From: Candidatus Bathyarchaeota archaeon
Lineage (GTDB): Archaea > Thermoproteota > Bathyarchaeia > TCS64
DNA length: 42,936 bases
Direction of reading: 5' to 3'
NCBI GenBank assembly: GCA_016783485.1
Contig: JADHWM010000010.1
Span: 1 to 42,936, forward strand
Position 1 is the stretch's first letter. Every line of letters starts with the position of its first letter. The translations under genes and the position numbers were made by a program. Shown in pieces: positions 7,211 through 15,575 of the stretch. Under the pieces are notes generated by a model. It was not told the origin of the DNA. It was given only the letters and a program-made list of their open reading frames with translations, and ran no database searches.

Positions 7211-7704
7211 CAGGTCTCCATGTTCTTCTTCAGGTAGGGGACCAAGCCTCCGTCGTTGAGGACCTCCACCATAAAGTCCGGGAGCGGGGTGAAGCTCAGC
7301 TCGGCACCTGTGCGAGTGTTCTTGACGGTGCCCCCTGTGACGTCCACCTCGACGGTGTCCCCGTCCTCGACCGCATCTGTGACCCCGGGGCACTCCAGGG
7401 CGGGGAGGCCGATGTTTATGGAGTTCCTGTAGTAGATGCGGGCGAACGACTCTGCTATGACAGCGCCTATTCCCGCGTATTTCAGTGCCAGGGGTGCGTG
7501 CTCCCTGCTGGAGCCGCATCCGAAGTTGTTTCCTCCTACGACGATGTCTCCCTTCTGAATCTTCTTAGGGAAGTCGGGGTCGATGCCTTCCATCGCGTGC
7601 TCCGCCATCTCCTCGGGGTCAACGAGCTCCAAGTATTTCCCGGGGATGATTAGATCGGTGTTTACGTCGTCCCCAAACATCCATACTTTGCCTTTCTGCT
7701 TCAC
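7207..7704 (-). CDS. leuD: 3-isopropylmalate dehydratase small subunit
   Basis: Small (swivelling) subunit of the aconitase-family isopropylmalate isomerase; with LeuC it moves the hydroxyl group between carbons. About 165 residues, the archaeal length. Motifs: VWMFGDDVNTDLIIPGKYL at the N terminus, GGNNFGCGSSREHAPLALK (active-site swivel loop), and SFARIYYRNSINIGLP. I chose GTG 7704 because GAGGTGA precedes it by five bases; an in-frame GTG at 7713 overlapping the leuC stop is an alternative. It overlaps leuB by four bases. Confidence 0.93.
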   Translation of the reverse strand: MKQKGKVWMFGDDVNTDLIIPGKYLELVDPEEMAEHAMEGIDPDFPKKIQKGDIVVGGNNFGCGSSREHAPLALKYAGIGAVIAESFARIYYRNSINIGLPALECPGVTDAVEDGDTVEVDVTGGTVKNTRTGAELSFTPLPDFMVEVLNDGGLVPYLKKNMETW

Positions 7705-7709
7705 ATCTC

Positions 7710-8969
7710 TCACCTCAGGTCCCTGGGGTCCGTGATAACTCCCGTTACCGCTGAAGCCGCGGCGACCGCGGGAGAGGAGAGGTAGACAAACGCCTCGGGG
7801 CTTCCCTGCCTCCCCTGGAAGTTCCTGTTGGAGGTCGTCAATCCTACCTCACCCGGCGCCAGGAGCCCTATGTGGCCCCCGAAGCAGGCTCCGCAGCTGG
7901 GGTTGCTGAACATCGCCCCCGCCTCGACGAGGGTCTGGATGACTCCGGCCTCGAGGGCGTCGAGGTAGACGCCCTGGGATGCGGGGACAACGAGGAGCCT
8001 AGTGTCGGGGTTTATCTTCTTACCCTTTAATATCGATGCGGCGACTTGGAGGTCCTCCAGCCGGCCGTTGGTGCACGAGCCTATGAATGACTGGTTGATC
8101 ACGGTGCCTGCGACCTCGCTGATGGGCTTCACGTTGTCCACCTTGTGTGGGCAGGCTATCTGGGGCTCCAGATCGTCCACAGGGACGTCCTGAACCATCC
8201 TGTACGAGGCGTCCTCATCAGCGAAAACGGGATCAAACACCCCGTCGGTCCTCTCCCTAAGATAGGTGTATGTCGTCTCGTCGGGCTCCACGATGCCGGC
8301 CTTTCCTCCGAGCTCGATGGTCATGTTGCACAGGGTCATTCTTCCGGAGACGCTCATATCGGAGATGGTGCCTCCGTGGAACTCGAGGGCGTTATATGTG
8401 GCGCCGTCGGCCCCGATGAGCCCAGCGGTCTTCAGGATAACGTCCTTCGGAGTCACGAGCTCTGGAAGTTTACCTTCTATCTGGACCTTGATGGTCTCGG
8501 GGACTCTGAGCCATATCTTCCCGGTGGCAAGGATTGCCCCCATGTCGGTTGAGCCGACACCTGTGGCGAAGGCGCCGAAAGCGCCATGGGTGCAGGTATG
8601 GGAGTCTGCGCCGATAACGAGATACCCGGGCTTGACGTGCCCTTTCTCGGGTAGCACCTGGTGACAGACTCCGGACTCGACGTCGTAGAAGTTCGTAATT
8701 CCCTGTTCCTTGACAAACGCTCGTATATCGCGGTGGATAGTCGCGGCCATCAATGTTGACGCAGGGGCGACGTGATCCAGAATGGGGACGACCTTGGCGT
8801 TGTCCCAGACCTTCTCCCGCCCCATAGCCTTCATGGCTTTCACTGCCAGGATCGTGGTGAGGTCGGGCATCATCGCGACATCGACCCGAGCCTTCACAAT
8901 TTCCCCGGAAGAAGCCTCCCCTAGTCCGGAGGCTCTGGCGAGGATCTTCTCAGAGATGGTCTTACCCAT
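7710..8969 (-). CDS. leuC: 3-isopropylmalate dehydratase large subunit
   Basis: Large subunit (about 419 residues) of isopropylmalate isomerase, carrying the labile [4Fe-4S] cluster. Three cluster cysteines are visible: in SFIGSCTNGRLEDL and in the CGAC of SNPSCGACFGG. GADSHTCTHGAFGAFATGVG is the characteristic substrate region. Archaeal LeuC proteins (about 420 residues) are shorter than bacterial ones, as here. ATG 8969 is preferred; it is preceded by GGGTGA and lies seven bases after the leuA stop. An upstream in-frame ATG at 8990 would overlap leuA. The same family includes homoaconitase and citramalate-pathway enzymes. Confidence 0.94.
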   Translation of the reverse strand: MGKTISEKILARASGLGEASSGEIVKARVDVAMMPDLTTILAVKAMKAMGREKVWDNAKVVPILDHVAPASTLMAATIHRDIRAFVKEQGITNFYDVESGVCHQVLPEKGHVKPGYLVIGADSHTCTHGAFGAFATGVGSTDMGAILATGKIWLRVPETIKVQIEGKLPELVTPKDVILKTAGLIGADGATYNALEFHGGTISDMSVSGRMTLCNMTIELGGKAGIVEPDETTYTYLRERTDGVFDPVFADEDASYRMVQDVPVDDLEPQIACPHKVDNVKPISEVAGTVINQSFIGSCTNGRLEDLQVAASILKGKKINPDTRLLVVPASQGVYLDALEAGVIQTLVEAGAMFSNPSCGACFGGHIGLLAPGEVGLTTSNRNFQGRQGSPEAFVYLSSPAVAAASAVTGVITDPRDLR

Positions 8970-8976
8970 CCGATTG

Positions 8977-10527
8977 TCACCCGGAGACATGATTTTCCTT
9001 GGAGAGGAGCCTGTTCATCCCTTTTAAGATTGCGTCCACGCTCGCCATCACTGTGTCCCCGCTCACCCCGTTCGCGGTCACGAATTTTTCTCCCCGCTTG
9101 AGGTGAACGGTCACATCGGCTACCGCATCGGTGCCTCCGGTTATCGCCTTCATTGTGAACTTTTCTAATGTGATTTCGGCGAATCCGTTCACGACGTTTC
9201 TGATGGCGTTGATCGCGGAGTCTATGGGGCCGTTGCCCACCCCCGAACCCGTGTGCTCCTTGCCGTCCACGATGAGGGTGACGGAGGCCGTCGGGGTGAT
9301 GGTGTTCCCGCTGACCACGAGGAGCTGCTGGAGCTTGACATAGTCCTCGTCCTTGAGGTCCATTACGTGTTTCGCTATAGCGTAAAGGTCCGCATCCGTC
9401 ACCGCTTTGCCAGAGTCCCCGAGCTTCTTCACCTCGGCCGCAATAGCCTTCAGCTGATCCCTGGAGGGGTCGAGACCCAGGTCCTCGATCATGTTGGAGA
9501 TCCCGTGCCTCCCAGCGTGCTTCCCGGCAACCAGCCTGCTCCTTTTCCCGACAAACTCGGGGCTCAGGATCTCGTAGTTGCCCGAGTGGCTCAGGACCCC
9601 GTGGACGTGGATTCCGGCCTCGTGGGAGAACGCATTATCCCCGATGATGGGAGTGGAAGAGGGCATATATATGCCGCTGAGCCTTTCCACGAGGGCCGAC
9701 GTATCGGCGATCTTCGTGGTGTCGATCCCTGTCTCTATCTCGTACTGGGCTGCGAGGCAGACCACCACCTCCTCGAGGGAGGTGTTCCCCGCTCTCTCCC
9801 CTAAGCCGTTGACGCAGACGTGGGCCTGCTCTGCGCCCGCCTCTATGGCTGCAAGTGTGTTGGCGGTGGCCTGTCCAAGGTCGTTGTGGGCGTGGGCGCT
9901 GAGGGGGACCCGGGTTGAGGCCTTGAGTTCCTTGAAGAACTCGTATGTCATCCGGGGGGTCATGACGCCGACGGTGTCCGGAATGTTCAGCATCTCAGCA
10001 CCAGCGTCCTCCGCTGCTTTGCAGATCTCGATGAGGTAGTCCATGTCGGTGCGGGTGGCGTCTTGGGGGCTGTACTCGACGAAGACGCCGTGCTCTTTGG
10101 CGTACTCGATGCCCTCAACCGTCTGCTTAAGGACTTCTTCTCTCGTGGTCTTCATCATCGTCTCGATGTGGAGGTCGCTGGTCGAGATGAATATGTGAAT
10201 GTAGGGCACATCGCATTTGAGGGCCTTGTCGATGTCCTCCCTGAGGGGCCTAGCGAGGGCCACAATCTGGGCGTCGAGGCCGAGGGCGGCTATCATCTTG
10301 ACGGACTCTGTCTCCCCCTCGGAGGTGATGGGGAATCCCGCCTCGATCCTGGGGACCCTCAACTCGTCGAGCTTCTGTGCTATCAGAATCTTCTCGTCGA
10401 TGGTATATGTGACCCCGGGCATCTGTTCCCCGTCCCTGAGGGTGGTGTCGAATATCCACACTTTGTCAGGGGCGTGACGTTCCAGATCGGACTTGTACTG
10501 GCTCAGATAGAACTTTCCTTTGCTCAT
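8977..10527 (-). CDS. leuA: 2-isopropylmalate synthase (or citramalate synthase)
   Basis: Acetyl-CoA-dependent condensing enzyme of the HMG-CoA lyase-like TIM barrel family, about 516 residues. FDTTLRDGEQMPGV is the catalytic Arg-Asp motif. HAHNDLGQATANTLAAIEAG and NGLGERAGNTSLEEV hold the metal and substrate residues, and SHEAGIHVHG is the linker region. The C-terminal ~130 residues form the LeuA dimer regulatory domain (from about TPTASVTLIVDG), which binds leucine or isoleucine in the family. The start at ATG 10527 has GAGGTG six bases upstream; ATG 10530 is directly adjacent. Substrate choice between 2-oxoisovalerate and pyruvate cannot be decided by eye; gene order with leuC, leuD and leuB supports leucine. 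Confidence 0.92.
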   Translation of the reverse strand: MSKGKFYLSQYKSDLERHAPDKVWIFDTTLRDGEQMPGVTYTIDEKILIAQKLDELRVPRIEAGFPITSEGETESVKMIAALGLDAQIVALARPLREDIDKALKCDVPYIHIFISTSDLHIETMMKTTREEVLKQTVEGIEYAKEHGVFVEYSPQDATRTDMDYLIEICKAAEDAGAEMLNIPDTVGVMTPRMTYEFFKELKASTRVPLSAHAHNDLGQATANTLAAIEAGAEQAHVCVNGLGERAGNTSLEEVVVCLAAQYEIETGIDTTKIADTSALVERLSGIYMPSSTPIIGDNAFSHEAGIHVHGVLSHSGNYEILSPEFVGKRSRLVAGKHAGRHGISNMIEDLGLDPSRDQLKAIAAEVKKLGDSGKAVTDADLYAIAKHVMDLKDEDYVKLQQLLVVSGNTITPTASVTLIVDGKEHTGSGVGNGPIDSAINAIRNVVNGFAEITLEKFTMKAITGGTDAVADVTVHLKRGEKFVTANGVSGDTVMASVDAILKGMNRLLSKENHVSG

Positions 10528-10679
10528 CATGGACACCTCGAATTGACCAAAAAGTCCTCTTCTCACGCTAATAACCGTTGTGAGCAAGGAATGTTACGCA
10601 TGCTGGCTAAATCTAAATTGTGGACGATTTGAAGAAAAACCAAGAAGATTCTATTAAATTGACATCGATAATACGTAGG

Positions 10680-10695
10680 ATATTATAAAAAGGGA
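10680..10695 (-). promoter_or_regulatory. TATA-like element upstream of leuA
   Basis: The minus-strand sequence CCCTTTTTATAATAT lies about 155 bases upstream of leuA and just after the end of the regulator gene. It is the best TATA-like element in the 10528-10711 gap and would give a leader of over 100 bases. No clear attenuator was recognised in that leader. Confidence 0.35.
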
Positions 10696-10703
10696 GGAAA
10701 AGT

Positions 10704-10711
10704 AAAAAAAA
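10704..10711 (-). terminator. T8 tract directly after regulator gene
   Basis: Eight A on the plus strand (T8 on the minus) immediately follow the stop codon of the BlaI-like regulator, followed by more T. This is a likely T-tract terminator separating the regulator from the leu operon. Confidence 0.5.
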
Positions 10712-11080
10712 TTAGACTTTTATTCTCGCTTTGATTTGCTCGGATTGGGGAAAGACTGTTTTTAGTTTCTCGTTGATCGACCCAACGACGTAGGCAGAGT
10801 ACTCGTCTCTGTTCATTTTGGGGAAGTAGACTCTATGGTGACCGCCTTTACCGGTTTTTTCCTCGTATGTTAGTATCTCTTCTTCCACGAGGTCGTTGAG
10901 GAAGAAGATGACTGATGCCCTGGATTTCCTCTCGCTTGTGTCCAGTAGATATTGGTGGGCTTTGTTGGAATTTACTCCTATTCGTTGATGTTCGTTTAGT
11001 TCCCATATCCATTCAAGCAGGAGAGCCTGATATGGCTTGAACAGTGTCTCCAATCCTTCCTGTTTAGTGTCAAATTTCAT
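10712..11080 (-). CDS. BlaI/MecI-like winged-helix regulator
   Basis: A 122-residue protein with a predicted winged-helix domain resembling BlaI/MecI/CopY-type archaeal regulators. LEWIWELNEHQRIGVNSNKAH is the first helix-turn part, RASVIFFLNDLVEEEILTY resembles the recognition helix, and the basic GKGGHHRVYF looks like the wing. The C-terminal helix (EYSAYVVGSINEKL) probably dimerises. It lies upstream of leuA in the same direction. A TATA-like element about 27 bases upstream suggests a leaderless message, and a perfect palindrome lies between that element and the ATG, which would suit autoregulation. Target genes are inferred only from position. Confidence 0.75.
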   Translation of the reverse strand: MKFDTKQEGLETLFKPYQALLLEWIWELNEHQRIGVNSNKAHQYLLDTSERKSRASVIFFLNDLVEEEILTYEEKTGKGGHHRVYFPKMNRDEYSAYVVGSINEKLKTVFPQSEQIKARIKV

Positions 11081-11084
11081 TATA

Positions 11085-11112
11085 CCGAGACTCGGATTTG
11101 CGATAAATAAAC
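11085..11112 (-). promoter_or_regulatory. Promoter with palindromic operator for regulator gene
   Basis: CCGAG-A-CTCGG (11085-11095) is a perfect 11-base palindrome immediately upstream of the regulator ATG at 11080. GATAAATAAACC (about 11101-11112) reads as a TATA-like box on the minus strand, at a spacing typical of leaderless archaeal genes. A protein bound at the palindrome would cover the initiation site. Confidence 0.5.
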
Positions 11113-11228
11113 CTTGTTATTTATTAGTTAATGTTAATATATAATTCATGTAAATTTAGTCTCTATATGTTAAAAGATAGCTAAGTCGATAGAAGAAGCT
11201 TTCGTTTTACAAGGAATTCACACTAATA

Positions 11229-11245
11229 TTTTACAATATGTAAAA
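11229..11245. terminator. 17-base palindrome downstream of acyl-CoA dehydrogenase
   Basis: TTTTACA-ATA-TGTAAAA is a perfect inverted repeat with seven-base arms, 27 bases beyond the acyl-CoA dehydrogenase stop (minus strand). AT-rich arms with flanking T/A tracts suit a terminator, but a regulator site for the gap 11081-11271 is also possible. Nothing else with coding potential is seen in that gap. Confidence 0.4.
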
Positions 11246-11271
11246 AATAAAGGTAAATGAAGAAAACAGGG

Positions 11272-12477
11272 TTATCTCCGGGTCCACTCTCTCCCCAGAG
11301 TCTCCCTGGCGATAACGACCTTCTGGATGTTGGCTGCGCCCTCTGCCCCGATGCAGTAGCTCATTACTCCCCGGATCCCCATCTCGAGGGGGCACTCCTT
11401 GGTGTAGCCGTAGGCTCCCATCCACAGCATCACCCTCCTGAAGGTGTCAAGGGCGTGGTGGGGTGCGAGATACTTGCACATCGAGAGGTATTTGGAGACC
11501 TCGAGCGGTGTGAAGGTTCCGTGCTGGTACTTCTGGTCCATCATCCAAGCCGTCCTGTAGACGAGCATCTTTATGGCCTCGTGGTGAGCGGCCATGTCGG
11601 CGAGGTCGAACTGGACCCCCTGGTACTTGGCGATGGGCTGCCCGAAGACATGGCGCTCCTTTATGTAGTCCATCCCGATCTCCATGGCCCTCTCGGCGGC
11701 ACCGATGCAGCTCGCTGAGACCAGGACCCTTGCGGCGTCGAAGCCCTCCATAGTGAGGTAGAAGCCCCGGCCAGTCTCCCCGAGCTGGTACTCTTCGGGG
11801 ACCTTGACATCTGTCATCTTGAACCCACCTGTGCTGATGGCCATCCTTCCATAGTTGTCGAACCGCTTGGATACCTCGACTCCCTCAAAGTCGAGGGGGA
11901 GGTAAACCGCGGTCATACCCCTGTGCCCTTGAGACCGGTCGTTGAACCCAGTGACGAAGTATCCGCCCCCCATCTCCTGACACTCATGCGTGCCGCTGAT
12001 GTAGGTCTTCTCACCGTTGAGGGTCCAGTTGCCTTCGCCTTTACTGAAGGTGGTCTGGAAGCCTGAGACATCCGAGCCTCCACCCGGCTCCGTGACGCCG
12101 ATCCCGATGAAGCCCTCTCCCCGGGCCGCCTTTCTGAGGCAGATATCCCGGACCACATCCTGGCAGTACTTATCCACGACAAAACCCCAGCTCGCTTGGA
12201 CGAGGAAGAAGACGGGCAGGGAGACAGAGATGTCTGCGTAGCCCAGCTCCTCCGCCGCGATGGTGGCGGTCACCCAGTCCGCCCCGGCGCCCCCGTGGTC
12301 TTCGGGGAGGGTCATGCACAGTAAGCCCAGGTCCCCGAGCCCGCGGATGAGGTCTTTACCAAGCGTGTGGTTGGTGTCGTTTTCCCTCACCCTCTCCATG
12401 GGGAGGTTCTTGGCCAGCCATTCTCGGATGGCCTCCCGGAACAGGTCCTGTTCCTCAGTGAAAGAGAAATCGATCAA
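11272..12477 (-). CDS. acd: Acyl-CoA dehydrogenase
   Basis: FAD-dependent acyl-CoA dehydrogenase of 401 residues, oxidising an acyl-CoA to the 2-enoyl-CoA and passing electrons to ETF (genes at 21777-23530). Domain order is normal: an N-terminal helical domain (DFSFTEEQDLFREAIREWL), a beta domain with IGVTEPGGGSDVSG and the FAD-binding WTLNGEKTYISG, and a C-terminal helical domain. The catalytic base corresponds to the Glu in GAEGAANIQKVVIARE, the position used by medium- and short-chain enzymes. It starts at TTG 12477 with GGTGA six bases upstream. It is divergent from the saccharopine-dehydrogenase-like gene, sharing a symmetric AT-rich promoter element. Chain-length specificity is not readable. 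Confidence 0.93.
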   Translation of the reverse strand: MIDFSFTEEQDLFREAIREWLAKNLPMERVRENDTNHTLGKDLIRGLGDLGLLCMTLPEDHGGAGADWVTATIAAEELGYADISVSLPVFFLVQASWGFVVDKYCQDVVRDICLRKAARGEGFIGIGVTEPGGGSDVSGFQTTFSKGEGNWTLNGEKTYISGTHECQEMGGGYFVTGFNDRSQGHRGMTAVYLPLDFEGVEVSKRFDNYGRMAISTGGFKMTDVKVPEEYQLGETGRGFYLTMEGFDAARVLVSASCIGAAERAMEIGMDYIKERHVFGQPIAKYQGVQFDLADMAAHHEAIKMLVYRTAWMMDQKYQHGTFTPLEVSKYLSMCKYLAPHHALDTFRRVMLWMGAYGYTKECPLEMGIRGVMSYCIGAEGAANIQKVVIARETLGREWTRR

Positions 12478-12511
12478 ATTACTTCACCTATCTCCGGATA
12501 TACTGATACAA

Positions 12512-12525
12512 GCTTTATTAAAAGC
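12512..12525. promoter_or_regulatory. Symmetric bidirectional TATA element
   Basis: GCTTT-ATTA-AAAGC is a perfect inverted repeat containing a TATA-like core readable on both strands. It lies between the divergent acyl-CoA dehydrogenase (start 12477) and dehydrogenase gene (start 12606). Its distance of 35-48 bases from the minus-strand start suits that promoter best; for the plus strand it would give a leader of roughly 55 bases. Confidence 0.45.
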
Positions 12526-12605
12526 CTGATTCCGTCCACGAGATGGCTCGATCTCCACCCGGAAGGTCTTATACAGCTGAGCCACAAGGTTTCCCCGTGA
12601 AGGGC

Positions 12606-13778
12606 ATGAGCAAAATAATGGTCCTAGGATGCGGCCTCATGGGGCCCACCGTCGCTCGAGACTGCGTCGAGAGCGGTGAGGTCTCCAAGGTCGTGATAGG
12701 AGACATCGATGAAAAAAAGCTGGAGAAGGCCAAGAAGAGCATCGCCAACCCGAAGCTCGAGACGGCCAAGCTCAGCGTCACCGATCACGATGGACTCGTT
12801 GAACGTTTGAAGGGATTCGACGTCGTCGTGAACGCCACCGCCTCGAGGTTCGCATTGGGCGTGCTAGAGGCGGCGATGGAGGCGGGCGTCAACGTCGTGG
12901 ATCTCTCAGGCGGCGTGTACCCCCTGGAAGGGGAGATATATGGAAAAGTCGAAGCAGCTGGCATCACTGCGATCCCTGGGTGCGGAGTCGACCCGGGGCT
13001 CATCGACATCGTCTCTGGGTACGGGATGGATCTCATGGACGAGGTGGAGGGGGTCTACTTCGCCTGCGGGGGACTACCCAAGGATCCGGAGCCTCCGTTG
13101 GACTATAAGATCGTGTTCGGGGGGACCCGTATGCCCATCCGCCCCGGGAAGGTCCCCGTGATTCTGGAGGGCGAGAGGGTCCAGGTTGACAGGTATGATG
13201 ACCTGGAGCCGGTCTACCTCGAGGGGTTGAAGGACATGGAGGCGTTCTACGATGGGTTCCCCTCCTCCCTCCTCGTGCTGTGCGAGGAGCGGGGCGTCAA
13301 GACCTTCAAGGCGAAGACCATCAGGTACGAGGGGTTCGTCGACAAGCTCATGTTCCTCCTGGACCTTGGCGTAATAGGAGACGCCCCCGTGGAATATGGG
13401 GGCCAAGAGATCGTCCCCCTCGACTTCTTCCACGAGCTCATATATCCCATCGTAAAGTTCGACGAGGCGGAGGGTGACAGAGACATCACCGTCCTTCTGG
13501 TGAGGGTTGAAGGGAAGAAAGGGGACTCGGAAATCGCCGTCAACTACGAAATGGTGGACTACTACGACGAGGAGAAAGGAGTCACTTCGATGGCCAAGAC
13601 CACGGGATACACCGCCGCTCTCATAGCCCGGATGCTGGCCCGGGGGGACATCAAGGAAAAGGGGATCCACTGGCCTGTGAGGCTGATCCGAGGAGAACTC
13701 TTCGATGAGCTGATGAAAGGCCTAAGGGAGCGGGGAGTGGAGGTCATCGAGAACATCCTCAAAATCACAGACCTCTGA
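12606..13778 (+). CDS. Saccharopine dehydrogenase-like oxidoreductase
   Basis: A 390-residue NAD(P)-binding protein of the saccharopine dehydrogenase / lysine-ketoglutarate reductase superfamily. The N-terminal Rossmann motif is IMVLGCGLMGPTVARDCVES, followed by VVIGDIDEKKLEKAK and VVNATASRFALGVLEAAMEAG. The GCGVDPGLIDIVSGYGMD segment is a family signature. The C-terminal part forms the substrate domain. ATG 12606 is chosen because the Rossmann strand begins at once and GTGAAGG precedes it; the frame is open further upstream. Relatives act on saccharopine, carboxyspermidine or unknown amino-acid adducts, so the substrate is left open. It lies upstream of the homocysteine cluster in the same direction, but 200 bases apart. 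Confidence 0.85.
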   Translation: MSKIMVLGCGLMGPTVARDCVESGEVSKVVIGDIDEKKLEKAKKSIANPKLETAKLSVTDHDGLVERLKGFDVVVNATASRFALGVLEAAMEAGVNVVDLSGGVYPLEGEIYGKVEAAGITAIPGCGVDPGLIDIVSGYGMDLMDEVEGVYFACGGLPKDPEPPLDYKIVFGGTRMPIRPGKVPVILEGERVQVDRYDDLEPVYLEGLKDMEAFYDGFPSSLLVLCEERGVKTFKAKTIRYEGFVDKLMFLLDLGVIGDAPVEYGGQEIVPLDFFHELIYPIVKFDEAEGDRDITVLLVRVEGKKGDSEIAVNYEMVDYYDEEKGVTSMAKTTGYTAALIARMLARGDIKEKGIHWPVRLIRGELFDELMKGLRERGVEVIENILKITDL

Positions 13779-13888
13779 CCAACACCATCAACTAGATGAT
13801 GAGAATACGAGAAGCTGTGGAGATGAAGATTTATACAGAAAATTTCCCATTGCATGAATTTACGGAGCCTCATCTAGAGAAACGCATG

Positions 13889-13915
13889 TGAATGCCCCTT
13901 TCCGGCGGGCATTTA
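13889..13915 (+). promoter_or_regulatory. Leader hairpin upstream of homocysteine cluster
   Basis: AATGCCC (13891-13897) pairs perfectly with GGGCATT (13907-13913), extended by a G-U and a T-A pair, around a nine-base loop. A TATA-like TTTATACA at about 13829-13836 could start a transcript that carries this stem in its 5' leader. No T-tract follows, so it is less likely to be a terminator for the upstream gene. It matches no riboswitch class that I can recognise. Confidence 0.35.
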
Positions 13916-13965
13916 GCAGGAACTCCATGACATGGGCCTCCTCGTTTGTCGCTGAGCCACCAATC

Positions 13966-13983
13966 ATATTCTTTTCGGAATAT
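13966..13983 (+). promoter_or_regulatory. Inverted repeat/TATA region before DUF39 gene
   Basis: ATATTC-N6-GAATAT is a perfect inverted repeat with its centre about 32 bases upstream of ATG 14007. Its right arm continues into AATATTT, at a spacing expected for a TATA box of a leaderless message. A second palindrome, CCATG-A-CATGG, lies at 13925-13935. Together with the hairpin at 13889-13915 this makes the gap a dense candidate control region. Confidence 0.4.
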
Positions 13984-14006
13984 TTGTGCCAGATAATTAT
14001 TTATGT

Positions 14007-15575
14007 ATGAATAAGGGTTACCAGTCTCTGTTTAAGGAGGGAAAAGACCTCAACAAGAAATCATCCGTCGAGCGTAGCGCTCGGACGATTGAAGAGATTA
14101 ACGAAAAGATACGGAACGGGGACGTTCAGGTCCTATCGGTTTCTGAGATGAAAGAACTTGTAGAGAGCAGCGGCGTCCAGGTCGCATTCAAGGACGTCGA
14201 TGTGATTACAACCGGTACCTTCGGGGCGATGTGCTCCTCGGGGGCGGTCATAAACATCGGTCACGCGGACCCACCCATCAAGATAGAGAAGGCGTGGATC
14301 AACGACGTGCCGGTGAGCCACCCCGGAGCCGCTGTCGACCTCTACATTGGGGCAACCCAGATGTCAGAGACTCAGCCGTTCGAGTACGGCGGAGGCCACG
14401 TCATCGAGGACCTCATCAAGGGCAAGGAGGTGGAGTTGAGAGCGACGGCTTATGGGACAGACTGCTACCCCAGAACCAAGCTCGAGGTGACCCTCACAAA
14501 AGATGACCTGAACCAGTTCCAGATGCTAAATTTCAGAAACGGGTACCAAAGATACGCCTGCGCCACCAACGGCAGAGACGAGACCATATACACGTACATG
14601 GGGAAGCTGCTTCCCAAGTACAGGAATTCTACTTACTCGGGATCGGGGGAGCTGAACCCGCTCTCAAACGACCCCGACTACGAGACCATCGGCCTCGGGA
14701 CCCGGATATTCCTCAACGGGGGCGTCGGCTACGTCATCGGCGAAGGGACACAACACAGCCCGGGGAACGGCTTCGGAACCATCATGGTGAAGGGGGACGC
14801 CAAAGCCATGGACCCCAAGTTCATCCGGGGGGCCACGTTCACCAACTATGGCACGACCCTCTACAACGGCATAGGGATACCCATCCCCATACTGAACGAG
14901 GGCATCGTACACAAAGTAGCGGTGCGTGACGAAGATATCTACACGAACATAGTCGACTATGGGGTGCCCCGGAGGGACAGGCCTACTCTGGGAACCGTCA
15001 ACTACAAGACCCTCAAATCGGGCAGGGTCACCATTGATGACAGGTCCGTGAAGGTGAGTTCAGTGTCAAGCCTGAAGAAGGCGTACGCCATCTCGGAGAC
15101 CCTCAAGGAATGGATCGCTGAGGGCCGCTTCTACCTCACGGCGCCCATCGAAAGACAACCCACGGACTCGGTAGCCAACCCCATGAGAAAGCCTAAGGGG
15201 TTGGCCTTCGTCGAGGACGTCGTCCACGATGCGGTCACCTGCACCGAGGACGAGGAGATCGAGGAAGTCGCGAGGCGTCTCATCAACCGGAACATCAACC
15301 ACCTCGTGGTAGTGGATGCCGAGGGAAAGCTCAGCGGTATTGTCACCTCCTGGGATGTCACAAAGTCCATCGCAAACGGTAAAGGGGCCTTGAGCGACTT
15401 CATCGTCAGGGAGGTCCACTCAGCATCCCTCAACGAGCCTCTGGAGACGGCTCTAAGGAGGATGACCGAGCACAACATATCGGCGCTCCCCGTGACCGAC
15501 GGCGAGGGGCGGGTAACCGGCATCGTGACCTCCGAGGATATCTCTAAGCTTCTGGGGGGTGGCCGCTTCGGTTAG
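14007..15575 (+). CDS. DUF39-CBS homocysteine biosynthesis protein
   Basis: Homolog of the COG1900/DUF39 protein (MA1821 in Methanosarcina acetivorans), genetically linked to making homocysteine from aspartate semialdehyde and sulfide. The DUF39 part spans most of the protein ([18 protein letters not shown] through the TAPIERQP region). Two CBS domains close it (from [16 protein letters not shown], with [19 protein letters not shown] and [20 protein letters not shown]). Conserved cysteines lie in GAMCSSG and GTDCYPRT, 77 residues apart. I recall the functional MA1821 cysteines as 54 and 131, the same spacing, plus one in YACATNGR. Start is uncertain: ATG 14007 (522 residues) suits a leaderless message, GTG 13986 is in frame upstream, and homology would begin about 22 residues after ATG 14007, just past an AAGGAGGG with no good start codon after it. 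It is the first gene of a five-gene cluster. Confidence 0.9.
   Translation: MNKGYQSLFKEGKDLNKKSSVERSARTIEEINEKIRNGDVQVLSVSEMKELVESSGVQVAFKDVDVITTGTFGAMCSSGAVINIGHADPPIKIEKAWINDVPVSHPGAAVDLYIGATQMSETQPFEYGGGHVIEDLIKGKEVELRATAYGTDCYPRTKLEVTLTKDDLNQFQMLNFRNGYQRYACATNGRDETIYTYMGKLLPKYRNSTYSGSGELNPLSNDPDYETIGLGTRIFLNGGVGYVIGEGTQHSPGNGFGTIMVKGDAKAMDPKFIRGATFTNYGTTLYNGIGIPIPILNEGIVHKVAVRDEDIYTNIVDYGVPRRDRPTLGTVNYKTLKSGRVTIDDRSVKVSSVSSLKKAYAISETLKEWIAEGRFYLTAPIERQPTDSVANPMRKPKGLAFVEDVVHDAVTCTEDEEIEEVARRLINRNINHLVVVDAEGKLSGIVTSWDVTKSIANGKGALSDFIVREVHSASLNEPLETALRRMTEHNISALPVTDGEGRVTGIVTSEDISKLLGGGRFG

Noticed and set aside
6422-7237. Long plus-strand open frame of 271 codons opposite leuB
   Set aside because: Antisense shadow of leuB caused by GC-rich codon bias; proline/leucine/glycine-rich without motifs.
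7211-7519. Upstream extension of the leuB reading frame to 7519
   Set aside because: It overlaps leuD in another frame; the family start is at GTG 7210 and the extra residues are Arg/Gly/His-rich shadow sequence.
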